This document shows positions 54,400 to 63,782 of a stretch of 64,000 nucleotides of DNA, in pieces. Every line of letters starts with the position of its first letter. Position 1 is the stretch's first letter. This DNA is from Anaeromyxobacter sp. Fw109-5 (GTDB lineage: Bacteria > Myxococcota > Myxococcia > Myxococcales > Anaeromyxobacteraceae), in contig NC_009675.1 of assembly GCF_000017505.1 (NCBI RefSeq), forward strand, positions 1,488,001-1,552,000, given 5' to 3'. Made by a program: the position numbers and the translations under genes. Below the pieces are notes generated by a model. That model was not told where the DNA came from, made no database searches, and saw only the letters and a list, made by a program, of their open reading frames with translations.

Positions 54400-54574
54400 C
54401 GACGCGAAGTTGCGATGCGGCGCCCGGGGATGCAACGCGCGGCTCGGCCGGGGCGTGCAGGAGACGCGGCGCGCGACGTCGCCACGGAGTGGACGCGCAC
54501 GCGCGCCGCCGAGGCGCCTCCCGCAGCAGTCGGGCCCCGATGCCCGGGATCGTAGCGGAGCCCGGAGCGGCGCG

Positions 54575-55327
54575 TCAGCGCGCGGCGACCTCGCCGCCCG
54601 GGGTGTACCTGCTCAGCTCCGCGACGATGCTCCCCACCGCGAAGTCCGCCTCGGCGCGGAGCAGCACGTGCCGCCCGTCGTCGGAGAGCCACATCCACGA
54701 GTCGCGCTTGGTCGAGAACTTCCCCTGGAGCGCGGTGCCGATCTTCACCTTGAGCCCGGGGAACGTGCCCGCGGGCGTCTCGACCTGCTCGCGGCCGACG
54801 ACCTCGGCCACGAGCGTGAACTGGTGGGTGCCGGACGCGACCGGGACGTCGAAGCGGCGGCCGACGGCGAGCGGCTGGAGTCGCAGCCACATGAACGCGC
54901 TCGTCAGGTCCTGCACGTCGCGCGGGACGTCGATGGTCTTCTCCTTCTTCTTGCCCTTGCGCTGGACCGTGACCGTCGCCTGACCGCGCTCGCGGTCGAA
55001 GCGCGCGCTGTCCTGGTGGAAGTCGCCCACCTCGTACGCCTTGAGGTCGGACCCACGGGTGAGCCGCGTGCGCGCATCCCAGTAGCTGACGAGGTGCTCG
55101 CGGATGTCGATGAGCCCTGCGATGCCCTGGGTCTTGGCCTGGAAGATCACCGGCCAGATGTCGCCCTCCGGCTTGCCGACCACGATCCGTCCCTCGCCGG
55201 TGGGCAGGCTGAGATACGTGATCCGGAACACGGTCTCCTCGCCCGGAGCGAACCCCCGCGCCGCCGCGGGGGCGACGAGGAGGGCGAGGGCGAGGGCGAG
55301 GGCGAGGGTGGCGAGGCGCTGGTGCAA
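54575..55327 (-). CDS. DUF3108 domain protein, secreted (second)
   Basis: A 250-residue periplasmic protein. The signal peptide core is an almost pure Leu-Ala repeat (ATLALALALALLVAPAAA), encoded by a tandem GCGAGG-type repeat at about 55274-55310. The mature part has the DUF3108 layout: FAPGEETVFRITYLSLPTGEGRIVV, AGLIDIREHLVSYWDARTRLTRG, then VETPAGTFPGLKVKIG and a terminal TKRDSWMWLSDDGRHVLLRAEADFAVGSIVAELSRY. I used the TTG at 55327 because GGGAG lies five bases upstream and it gives a normal signal peptide. It precedes the DUF4091 gene by 175 bp on the same strand. Confidence 0.85.
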   Translation of the reverse strand: MHQRLATLALALALALLVAPAAARGFAPGEETVFRITYLSLPTGEGRIVVGKPEGDIWPVIFQAKTQGIAGLIDIREHLVSYWDARTRLTRGSDLKAYEVGDFHQDSARFDRERGQATVTVQRKGKKKEKTIDVPRDVQDLTSAFMWLRLQPLAVGRRFDVPVASGTHQFTLVAEVVGREQVETPAGTFPGLKVKIGTALQGKFSTKRDSWMWLSDDGRHVLLRAEADFAVGSIVAELSRYTPGGEVAAR

Positions 55328-55667
55328 GTAGGCTCCCGTTTCCGCGTAGGAGTTCGTTCCGCGAGGGACCGGTTCAGCAAGCGGGGTGCCATCTTCGGCC
55401 ACCCCCGGTTTTCCGGCCATCCGGCGGTCCCACCGCGCCGCGCAGCGGCACGACTGCGACACGGGTGTCGGTTTCCCGCACGCTCCCCGCGGATCGCGTG
55501 CTCCCGCCGCATACAATGGAGCGCGGCCGGACGCTATTCCGCGGCCGAAACTCACGCTGAGTCCTACATCGGAGCCTCGGCGCTCGCTCGCACGCTCGCC
55601 GTCCCTGGCGTACGCTCCTGCCCGGCACGGCGCCCGGCGTGGCGGGCGCGCAGGGAAGGGGCGGACG
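55328..55667. other. 340-bp divergent intergenic region
   Basis: No gene seen. It must hold promoters for the DUF3108 gene (leftward) and the zinc-ribbon gene (rightward). TACAAT at 55512-55517 is a fair rightward -10 element, but no -35 at the right spacing is convincing. No repeat or strong hairpin was found. Confidence 0.55.
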
Positions 55668-55886
55668 ATGGGCATCGATCCGGGGAACGACGAAGACGAG
55701 CAGCCCGAGGGGGAGGACGCGGGGAGGGGACGGCGCTTCGGCGACTTCGACTGCCCCGACTGCTCTGCGAACAACCCGTGGGACGACGGCTTCGGCGGCG
55801 GCGACGAGATCCGCTGCTTCTACTGCGGCCAGGAGTTCCGCGCGGACGTGAACGACTCGGGCCGGCTGCGGCTCAAGCCGGTCTGA
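55668..55886 (+). CDS. Small zinc-ribbon protein
   Basis: A 72-residue protein. The first 27 residues are acidic ([14 protein letters not shown]). Residues 31-58 contain [14 protein letters not shown] and [10 protein letters not shown], two CxxC knuckles of a rubredoxin-like zinc ribbon. The tail is [13 protein letters not shown]. No family is recognised beyond the ribbon. AAGGGG lies about seven bases before the ATG at 55668. It converges on yggS with 15 bp between. Confidence 0.7.
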   Translation: MGIDPGNDEDEQPEGEDAGRGRRFGDFDCPDCSANNPWDDGFGGGDEIRCFYCGQEFRADVNDSGRLRLKPV

Positions 55887-55901
55887 GTCGTTGGCGCGAG
55901 C

Positions 55902-56539
55902 TCAACCCGCCCTGGGCGCGCGCGCACCGAAGATCGCCGACCCGATCCGCACGAACGTCGCGCCTTCCTCGACGGCGACGCGCCAGTCGCCGCTCATGCC
56001 CATCGACAGCTCGCGGACGCCGAGCGCGTCCCGCAGGGCGCGCAGGGCGCGGAAGTGCGGGCGCGGGTCGTCTTCCGGCGGCGGGATGCCCATCACGCCG
56101 ACGAGCTCGAGCGAGGGCAGGTCGCGGATCGCGGCCGCGAGCGCGGGGACCTCGCCGGGCGCGCAGCCCGCCTTCGAGGCCTCGCCGCCGGTGTTCACCT
56201 CGACGAAGACCCGCGCGACCGCGCCCTTCTGGGCGAAGCGGCGCGAGAGCTCGCGGGCGAGCTCCTCGCGATCCACGGTGTGCACGTAGGCGACGCGGCC
56301 GGCGAGGTACTTCACCTTGTTCGTCTGCAGGGCGCCGATGAAGTGCCAGCGGAGCTCCGGCAGGTCGGCGAGCGCGTCCGCCTTCTCGCGCCATTCCTGC
56401 GCGTAGTTCTCGCCGAAGTCGCGCTGACCCGCCTCGTACGCCTCGCGGATCGCCGCGGCGGGCTGCGTCTTCGAGACCGCCACCAGCGTCACGCCGGCGG
56501 GGAGGTCCGCCCGCAGCGCGGCGAGGCGCGCGGCGACGC

Positions 56540-56543
<4 letters not shown>
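55902..56543 (-). CDS. yggS: Pyridoxal phosphate homeostasis protein (YggS/PROSC)
   Basis: A 213-residue PLP-binding TIM barrel. [33 protein letters not shown] near residue 20 carries the PLP lysine in [38 protein letters not shown] and [29 protein letters not shown] are the other signature blocks. It has no known enzyme activity and buffers PLP. Its start overlaps the maf stop by four bases (ATGA-type), so it is the second gene of a maf-yggS pair. Confidence 0.96.
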
Positions 56544-57157
<614 letters not shown>

Positions 57158-57164
57158 GGGAGGC

Positions 57165-58736
57165 CTACTGCGCGGCGGCGGCGCTCCCGAGCAGCGAGAG
57201 GTTGCGCTCGATCTCGGCGTCCTTGCGGAGGCCCTCGAGCCACCGCGAGACCACCTGCGCCTCCTTCTCGTTGCGCAGCCGCTCGGCCACCTGGTCCCGC
57301 GCGCCCTCGAACGCCTTCTCGTCCGGCGTCTCGCGCGCGGTCACCACCGCGACGACCGGCCCGGCGGGCAGGTCGTACACCTTCGGGAGGACCTCGCCGG
57401 CCTTCGCCGCGCGGGCGGCGCCGACGAGCTCGGCCGCTGGGCCCAGCTTCGGCACGAACGGGCTCGAGGCGGTGAACGTGCCCGTCTCCTCGGCGGCGAT
57501 CGTCTGGCCGCCGACCTTCACGGGCGTCGCCTTCGCCTTCTTGGCCGCCTCCGCGTCCGGGAACTGCTGGGCGAGCGGCTTGCCGCTGCGGGCGGCGGCG
57601 TGCGCGGCCTGGGCGCGCTCGGCGGCGAGCTTGCGCGCCCGGTCCTGCTGGAGGAGCTCGCGCGCGATGTCCAGGCGGGCGTCGGCGAGCGAGACCTTCT
57701 TGGCCGGGACGACCTCCTCCGCCTTGACGAGGTGCCAGCCGGAGGCGCTGCGGACCGGCGCCGAGACCTGCCCCTGCTCGAGGGCGAGCGCCGCCTTCGC
57801 GAACTGCTCGTCGAACAGGCCCTCGGTCACGAAGCCGAGATCCCCGCCGCGGGCCTTCGTCCCCTCGTCGTCGGAGAGCGCCGCGACGACCTTCTCGAAG
57901 GCCTCGCCCTGCTTCACGCGGGCGGCGGCCTCCTCGATCTTCTTCCGCGCCGCCGCGTCGTCCGCGCCCGGGGTCACGCGCGCGAGGACGTGGCGCACCC
58001 GGACCTTCTTCTGCTGGTCGAAGCGGGCGGCGTTGTCCTTGTGGAACTGCTCGATGCGCGCGCCGTCCTTCTCCGCGAACGCCTTCACCTCGGCGTCGGA
58101 GGGCTTCACCTCGGCCTGGAAGGCGGCGAGCGGGAAGCGGACGAACGAGAGCGAGAGCTTGTCGGCGTCGGCCTGCCACGCCTCCTTGACCTCGGCGCCG
58201 GAGACCTTCACCGTCTCGCCGACGGCGGCGAGCATCTTGCCGTAGAGGAGCTGCTCGCGGTACCAGCTCTCGAACTTGGCGGGCGACCCGAAGTTCTGGC
58301 GCGCCGCCGCCTCGTAGGTCTCGAAGTGGAAGGCACCGCTCCGGTGGAAGGCGGGGATCGCGTGGATGGCGCTCGAGAGCTCCTCGTCGGAGACGACGAT
58401 GCCGCGCTCCTTCGCCTCCTGGATCACCAGCTCGCGATCGACGAGCTGGCTCAGCGCCTGCTCGGCCAGGCCGAGCTGGGCCGCGAGCTCGCGGGTGAAC
58501 CCGCCGCCCATCTGCGACTGGTAGAGGTCGTACAGCTGCGAGTACTGCCGCTCCCACTCCACCGCCGGGATGGTCTTCCCGTTGACCTTCGCGGCGTAGG
58601 AGGCTCCCGCCCCCGCGCAGCCGCCGCCCTGGTTGAGGCTGCCCGGACCGAAGCTGATCACGAACACGAGGATGATCGCCCCGAGGAAGATCCAGGTGAT
58701 GATGCCGCCCTTGTTTGCCCGCAGGCCTTCCAGCAT
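57165..58736 (-). CDS. ppiD: PpiD-like periplasmic peptidyl-prolyl isomerase
   Basis: A 523-residue protein anchored by one N-terminal helix ([18 protein letters not shown], residues 12-29) followed by a SurA-N-like helical region. The parvulin domain is near residues 235-345 ([30 protein letters not shown], then [27 protein letters not shown]). A second, degenerate prolyl-isomerase-like segment may follow. It folds proteins leaving the Sec channel. It starts 60 bases from the promoter of the divergent mreC gene. A Gly/Cys-rich linker (GGGCAGAGA) sits just after the helix. Confidence 0.9.
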   Translation of the reverse strand: MLEGLRANKGGIITWIFLGAIILVFVISFGPGSLNQGGGCAGAGASYAAKVNGKTIPAVEWERQYSQLYDLYQSQMGGGFTRELAAQLGLAEQALSQLVDRELVIQEAKERGIVVSDEELSSAIHAIPAFHRSGAFHFETYEAAARQNFGSPAKFESWYREQLLYGKMLAAVGETVKVSGAEVKEAWQADADKLSLSFVRFPLAAFQAEVKPSDAEVKAFAEKDGARIEQFHKDNAARFDQQKKVRVRHVLARVTPGADDAAARKKIEEAAARVKQGEAFEKVVAALSDDEGTKARGGDLGFVTEGLFDEQFAKAALALEQGQVSAPVRSASGWHLVKAEEVVPAKKVSLADARLDIARELLQQDRARKLAAERAQAAHAAARSGKPLAQQFPDAEAAKKAKATPVKVGGQTIAAEETGTFTASSPFVPKLGPAAELVGAARAAKAGEVLPKVYDLPAGPVVAVVTARETPDEKAFEGARDQVAERLRNEKEAQVVSRWLEGLRKDAEIERNLSLLGSAAAAQ

Positions 58737-58796
58737 GAACCGGTGCTCCGAGTTGTTGTAGGTCGGCAGCCCCGCGTGGGAGGGGGCGCCGCGAAG

Positions 58797-58826
58797 TTGA
58801 ACACCCTAGTCGAAATGGGCTAAAAT
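58797..58826 (+). promoter_or_regulatory. Promoter of the mreC-mreD-mrdA-rodA operon
   Basis: TTGAAC at 58797-58802 and TAAAAT at 58821-58826 (5 of 6) are separated by 18 bases, in an AT-rich island within GC-rich DNA. Transcription would start near 58833, leaving a leader of about 24 bases before the mreC start. This is the clearest promoter in the window. Confidence 0.7.
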
Positions 58827-58856
58827 GCAAGGGTTTCTGGCCCCGCCGGAGTGTCC

Positions 58857-59732
58857 GTGTTCGCACTGCTGAGGCGGTACCGCGAGCTCATCCTCGTCGC
58901 GGTGCTGCTCGTCGTACCGCTCGGTGTCTACTTCGCGCACGCGAGGAAGCCGAGCGAGCGCTCGAGGCTCGATCGCGCCATCCTGTGGCTCACCACCCCG
59001 GTGGAGCGGGCCGTGGGCTGGACGGTCTCGGGCGCGGTCGGCGCGTGGGACGGGTATCTCGCGCTCCGTCACGCGCGCGAGAAGGCGACGGCGCTGTCTC
59101 AGAAGGTGAACGAGCTCGAGATCGAGCGGCAGCAGCTCCTCGCGGAGCGGGCGGAGGTGGAGCGCCTGCGGAAGCTGCTCGGGTTCGCGCAGGCGTCGCC
59201 GGACCGCAAGTACGTCGGCGGACGGATCGTGGGCGTTCGGCTCGCGCCCGCGGGGCTCCAGGTCGTGACGATCGATCGCGGCGCCGAGGACGGCGTGGAG
59301 AAGTTGATGCCGGTCGTGGTCGCCGACGGAGTGGTGGGGCGCGTCCACGCGGTCTCCGCGCACACGGCGGACGTGCTCGTGGTCACCGACCGCAACAGCT
59401 CGATCGCCGCGGTGGTGGAGCGCACGCGCGCCCGCGCCAACGTGCGGGGGCTCGGCAAGCCGGACGCGTGCAAGCTCGACTACGCGCTGCGCGTCGAGGA
59501 CATGATCGAGGGCGACGTGCTCGTCACCTCGGGCACCGACGGCGTGTTCCCGCGCGGCCTCCCCATCGGCAAGGTGACGAAGCTCGAGCGGAACCAGCAC
59601 GGTCTGTTCCAGGAGGCGCGCGTGGTCCCCTCGGTCGACGTCACTCGCCTCGAGGAGGTGCTCGTGGTCACCGACTGGGAGCGGACCGCGGACATCCTCC
59701 CGGCCGCCTACGTGCCCGGACACGCCCCGTGA
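58857..59732 (+). CDS. mreC: Rod shape-determining protein MreC
   Basis: A 291-residue inner-membrane protein with one helix (LILVAVLLVVPLGVYFA), a coiled coil (LSQKVNELEIERQQLLAERAEVERLRKLLGF, about residues 80-110) and the periplasmic beta-barrel domain (GGRIVGVRLAPAGLQVVTIDRGAEDGV, then VVADGVVGRVHAVSAHTADVLVVTD). MreC links the cytoskeleton to PBP2 and RodA. I chose the GTG at 58857, which has GGAG five bases upstream; a GTG at 58851 adds two residues. Its stop overlaps the mreD GTG by four bases. Confidence 0.95.
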   Translation: MFALLRRYRELILVAVLLVVPLGVYFAHARKPSERSRLDRAILWLTTPVERAVGWTVSGAVGAWDGYLALRHAREKATALSQKVNELEIERQQLLAERAEVERLRKLLGFAQASPDRKYVGGRIVGVRLAPAGLQVVTIDRGAEDGVEKLMPVVVADGVVGRVHAVSAHTADVLVVTDRNSSIAAVVERTRARANVRGLGKPDACKLDYALRVEDMIEGDVLVTSGTDGVFPRGLPIGKVTKLERNQHGLFQEARVVPSVDVTRLEEVLVVTDWERTADILPAAYVPGHAP

Positions 59733-60238
59733 AGCCCCTCGCGCACGTCGTCTTCGCCCTCCTCCTCGCCGCCCTGCAGTCCGCCGTCCTCCGCTGGGCC
59801 GGGGGCGGGGGCTTCTCCGTCCTGCTCCTCGCCGCCTGCGTGGTCTACCTCGGCCTCCACGGCGGCAACGTGGAGGGCTCGGTGGCCGCGGCGGGGATCG
59901 GGTACGTGCTCGACCTCGTGACCGGCTCGCCCAAGGGGCTCATGACCTTCCTCGCGGTCCTCCTCTTCGTCCTCGTGCGCGCGGTGAGCGCGGGCTTCGA
60001 CGTCCGGGGCAGGAGCGGGTTCGCGCTGCTCTCGGGGGCCGGCGCCCTCGTGCTGTCCCTGGGCGCGCTCGTGCTCACGCGCCTCACCGCCACGCCCGAG
60101 ACGGCGCCGGGCCTGGGGCTCCTGCCGCGCATGCTCCTCGAGGCCGTCCTGACGGCGCTCGCCGCGCCGCTGCTCTACCCGGGACTCCGGCTGGTGGACC
60201 GGCTGTTCCACCGCGAGGAGCACGGGCTCCTCCGCTGA
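59729..60238 (+). CDS. mreD: Rod shape-determining protein MreD
   Basis: A 169-residue membrane protein with about five helices (AHVVFALLLAALQSAVL, SVLLLAACVVYLGLHGG, GSVAAAGIGYVLDLVTGSP, LMTFLAVLLFVLVRAV and a C-terminal pair). GYVLDLVTGSPKGLMTFL is the part best matching MreD. The family is poorly conserved, so the call rests on hydropathy, length and position between mreC and mrdA. Start GTG overlaps the mreC stop. Confidence 0.9.
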   Translation: MKPLAHVVFALLLAALQSAVLRWAGGGGFSVLLLAACVVYLGLHGGNVEGSVAAAGIGYVLDLVTGSPKGLMTFLAVLLFVLVRAVSAGFDVRGRSGFALLSGAGALVLSLGALVLTRLTATPETAPGLGLLPRMLLEAVLTALAAPLLYPGLRLVDRLFHREEHGLLR

Positions 60239-60244
60239 CACGCG

Positions 60245-62671
60245 ATGTCACTCATTCCTCCCAGCGCGCCGGGGACGGCGCAGAAGGACTTCCGGCCGCG
60301 GCTCGCCTGGGCGACGGGGCTCGCGGTCCTGACGTTCCTCACGCTCGTCGGGCGGCTGTACCTGCTGCAGATCCTGAAGGGCGACGAGTACAAGGAGAAG
60401 GCCGAGGAGAACTTCGTGAAGGAGATCCGCCAGCCGGCGGATCGCGGCCACGTCCTCGACCGTCACGGCCGCATCCTCGTCGACTCGCGCCCCTCGTACG
60501 ACGTGACGCTGACGCCGTACTTCTGCGGGAAGCAGTGCGACGAGGTCCTCTCGCGCCTCGCGACCATGCTGGCGATGACGCCGGAGGAGGTGGAGCGGGC
60601 GCGGGGGCAGCTCGCCGGCGCCCGGAAGCTCGAGCGGTTCCGGCCCTTCACGGTGAAGGTCGACATCGCGCGCGAGGAGCTGGACCTCTTCCTCGCGCGC
60701 CAGATGGATCTGCCCGGCGTCGACGTGCAGGCGATCCCGCACCGGAACTACCGGTTCGGCGGGCTCGGCGGGCACCTCATCGGCTACATGAACGAGGCCG
60801 GCCCCGAGGAGCTGAAGCGGCTCAACGAGGAGGTGCAGCGCTCGGGCACGGGTCAGGGGCCGTACCTGCTCGGCGACTACACCGGGCGGCGCGGCCTCGA
60901 GCGGAGGTTCGAGCGGCAGCTGCGCGGCATCGACGGCAAGGAGCGCGTCCCGGTCGACGCGAAGGGGCGCCGGAAGGAGGACGCGGACGAGCTCATCCCC
61001 GAGGATCAGCGCGTCGTGCCGAGCGTCCCCGGGCACAACCTCGTGCTCTCGATCGACTGGCGCCTGCAGGAGGCGGCGGAGGCGGCGTTCCCCGCGACGG
61101 CGGGCGTCGTGCTCGCCATGGACGCGAAGACCGGGTTCCTCCTCGCCCTCGTCGACCGGCCCGCGCCGGACCCGAACAAGATGTCGGGCCGCATCACCTC
61201 GGCGGAGCTCGCCGCCATCCACTCCGACCCGCTGGAGCCCGAGCTGTTCCGCGCGATCCAGCAGCACTACCACCCCGGCTCGACCTTCAAGGCGCTCACC
61301 GCGATCGCCGCGCTGGAGGAGAAGCACTACCACCCCGGCACCACCGTGTTCTGCCCGGGCCACTTCAAGATGGGCAGGCACCGCTGGCGGTGCGACAAGG
61401 ACTCGGGGCACGGGTACGTCGACTTCGCGCACGCGCTCGGCGCGAGCTGCGACGTCTTCTTCTACGAGGCCGGCGCGCGGCTCGGCGCCGACGCCCTCGC
61501 GCGCTGGGCGCGCGAGTTCGGCCTGGGCGTGCCGACGGAGTTCGGGCTGCCGGGCGAGGTCCCCGGCGTCGTGCCCGACGTCGCCTGGCACGATCGCCAC
61601 CTCCGCGGCGGCTACCAGCGCGGCATGCCGGTCAACCTCGCCATCGGGCAGGGCGACGTGAACGTGACGCCCATGCAGCAGGTCGTCTTCTACGGAGCCC
61701 TCGCCACGGGCATCGTCTGGAAGCCGCAGGTGGTGCTGCGCGTCGAGGACGCGGACGGGAAGGTGCTGCAGGAGTTCGCGCCCCAGGAGCGCAGCCGCCC
61801 GCAGGTGAAGAAGTCGACCCGCGACACGGTCATGAAGGGCCTGCTCGCCGCGGTCAACGAGCCCTACGGGACCGCCTACTGGCAGCGCATCAAGGAGTTC
61901 ACCGTCGCCGGGAAGACGGGCACCGCCCAGGTCGTGAAGATGGGCAAGCGCCTGCGCGCCGACCAGGTGCCGTACTTCGAGCGCGACCACGCCTGGTTCG
62001 CGGCGTTCGCGCCGGCGGAGGACCCGGAGATCGTGGTGGTGGTGCTGAACGAGCACTCGGGGTTCGGCTCCACGAACGCCGCGCCGACCGCGATGGCGGT
62101 CATCCGCAAGTACCTGGAGCTGAAGGCGCAGGACGCCGCGGAGCGGGCCGGCGTCGCGCTCTCGCCGCCCGCGCTCGGGGCTGCCCCGGGCGCGGCCCCG
62201 GCGGCGACCGCTCCCGCCCCGGCGGCGGCCGTCGCGGGCCCCGCGGCCCTTCGCGGCGCGAAGCCCGCTCCGACGGGAGCTCCCGCGGCGGCTCCGCCGC
62301 CCAGCCGGGGCGCCCAGGTCGTCCCCACGCCGCTCGCCACCTCCGGCGCCGCGGCGGTGGCGCCCGCGGCGATGAAGCCGAAGGCTACGCCGGTCGAGGC
62401 GAAGAGCCCGCCGGCCGCGGCGAAGCCGAGCACGCCGGTCGAGGCGAAGCCGAGCACGCCGGCCCCGGCGAAGCCCAGCGCGCCGGTCGCGAAGCCGAGC
62501 CCGCCCGTCGAGACGGAGCCGGTCGCCCCGGCCGCCTCGAAGCCGCTCGCGCCGGAGGCCCCGCCGCTCGAGCCCGCTTCGCCGCCGGTCGCCGCTCCGG
62601 CGGGCGCGGCCCCGGCGGCTCCCACGCGGTCGCACGGCGAACGACAGGGAGGGAACGACGGTGGCGCCTGA
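60245..62671 (+). CDS. mrdA: Penicillin-binding protein 2 (elongation transpeptidase)
   Basis: An 808-residue class B PBP that cross-links peptidoglycan in lateral wall growth. It has one N-terminal helix (LAVLTFLTLVGRLYLLQIL), a dimerisation domain with the NFVKEIRQPADRGHVLDRHG motif, then the transpeptidase domain: catalytic Ser346 in HPGSTFK (Lys349), the SCD motif in GASCDVFFY, and KTG at 557-559. The last 170 residues (about 640-808) form an Ala/Pro/Lys-rich tail with KPSTPVEAK-like repeats, absent from E. coli PBP2. It overlaps rodA by 11 bp. Confidence 0.95.
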   Translation: MSLIPPSAPGTAQKDFRPRLAWATGLAVLTFLTLVGRLYLLQILKGDEYKEKAEENFVKEIRQPADRGHVLDRHGRILVDSRPSYDVTLTPYFCGKQCDEVLSRLATMLAMTPEEVERARGQLAGARKLERFRPFTVKVDIAREELDLFLARQMDLPGVDVQAIPHRNYRFGGLGGHLIGYMNEAGPEELKRLNEEVQRSGTGQGPYLLGDYTGRRGLERRFERQLRGIDGKERVPVDAKGRRKEDADELIPEDQRVVPSVPGHNLVLSIDWRLQEAAEAAFPATAGVVLAMDAKTGFLLALVDRPAPDPNKMSGRITSAELAAIHSDPLEPELFRAIQQHYHPGSTFKALTAIAALEEKHYHPGTTVFCPGHFKMGRHRWRCDKDSGHGYVDFAHALGASCDVFFYEAGARLGADALARWAREFGLGVPTEFGLPGEVPGVVPDVAWHDRHLRGGYQRGMPVNLAIGQGDVNVTPMQQVVFYGALATGIVWKPQVVLRVEDADGKVLQEFAPQERSRPQVKKSTRDTVMKGLLAAVNEPYGTAYWQRIKEFTVAGKTGTAQVVKMGKRLRADQVPYFERDHAWFAAFAPAEDPEIVVVVLNEHSGFGSTNAAPTAMAVIRKYLELKAQDAAERAGVALSPPALGAAPGAAPAATAPAPAAAVAGPAALRGAKPAPTGAPAAAPPPSRGAQVVPTPLATSGAAAVAPAAMKPKATPVEAKSPPAAAKPSTPVEAKPSTPAPAKPSAPVAKPSPPVETEPVAPAASKPLAPEAPPLEPASPPVAAPAGAAPAAPTRSHGERQGGNDGGA

Positions 62672-63782
62672 CGTCTCGCTCTCGGCGACGCCGCACCGGC
62701 GGCTGTTCGCCCACTTCCCCTGGCACCTCGCGTTCGTCACGCTCGCCATCTCGGCGATCGGCGTGTGGAACCTGGCGTCGGCGTCGCGGAGCGCCCACGC
62801 GCCGGTCTGGATCTCCCAGGCCGCGTGGATGGGGCTCGGCGTCCTCGTCGCGCTGTCCCTCACGCTGTTCGATCAGCGCACCTTCCACCGCTTCGCGTGG
62901 GTGTTCTACGCGGTGGTGATCGTCCTGCTGGTGCTCGTCTACGTGAAGGGCCGCTACGTGATGGGGGCGCGGCGCTGGCTCACCATCGGACCCGTGAACT
63001 TCCAGCCCTCCGAGCTCGCCAAGCTGTCCGTCGCGCTCGCGCTGGCGAGCTGGTTCCACGGCGACGCCGAGCGGCGCAAGGACGGCTACGGCCTCGTCGG
63101 CCTGCTCATCCCGTTCGCGATCATCCTCGTCCCGGCCGCGCTCGTGCTGAAGCAGCCGGACCTGGGCACCTCGCTCATCGTGATGTCCGTCGGCTTCACG
63201 CAGATCCTGTTCGCGCGGGTCCGCTGGAAGACGCTCGCGCTGCTCGCGGGCGTGGCGGTCGTCTCGGCGGGGCTCCTCTACCCGCACCTGAAGCCGTACC
63301 AGAAGAAGCGGGTGGAGACGTTCCTGAACCCCCAGTCGGACGTGCTCGGCGCGGGCTATCACGCCACGCAGTCGATGATCGCCGTCGGCTCCGGGCAGGC
63401 GCTCGGGAAGGGCTGGGGGCAGGGCACGCAGACGTACCTGTCGTTCCTCCCGGAGCAGCACACCGACTTCATCTTCTCGGTGTGGGCGGAGGAGCACGGG
63501 TTCCTGGGCTGCCTCCTGCTGCTCGCCCTCTACTTCGTGCTGGTCGCGAGCGCGATCGACATCTGCGGCAACGCGCGCGATCGCTTCGGCCACTTCCTCG
63601 CCGCTGGGCTCACCGGGATGCTCTTCTGGCACGTCGCCATCAACATCGGGATGGTGATCGGGCTCCTGCCGGTGGTGGGCGTGACGCTGCCGCTCATGAG
63701 CTACGGCGGCTCGTCCGTCATCGCGATCTACACCGGGATCGGGCTGCTCGCGAACGTCGGGATGCGACGGTTTGTCAATTAG
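62661..63782 (+). CDS. rodA: Peptidoglycan glycosyltransferase RodA (SEDS family)
   Basis: A 373-residue SEDS polymerase with ten helices. Signature blocks are GARRWLTIGPVNFQPSELAKLS near residue 100, LKQPDLGTSLIVMSVGF near 167 (with the catalytic-loop Asp), GSGQALGKGWGQGTQTYLSFLPEQHTDFIFSVWAEE near 245 and LPLMSYGGSSVIA near 345. Together with PBP2 it makes glycan strands for elongation. FtsW is the close alternative, but the mre/mrdA context gives RodA. The GTG start lies inside the mrdA gene. A long hairpin array begins directly after the stop. Confidence 0.96.
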   Translation: MAPDVSLSATPHRRLFAHFPWHLAFVTLAISAIGVWNLASASRSAHAPVWISQAAWMGLGVLVALSLTLFDQRTFHRFAWVFYAVVIVLLVLVYVKGRYVMGARRWLTIGPVNFQPSELAKLSVALALASWFHGDAERRKDGYGLVGLLIPFAIILVPAALVLKQPDLGTSLIVMSVGFTQILFARVRWKTLALLAGVAVVSAGLLYPHLKPYQKKRVETFLNPQSDVLGAGYHATQSMIAVGSGQALGKGWGQGTQTYLSFLPEQHTDFIFSVWAEEHGFLGCLLLLALYFVLVASAIDICGNARDRFGHFLAAGLTGMLFWHVAINIGMVIGLLPVVGVTLPLMSYGGSSVIAIYTGIGLLANVGMRRFVN

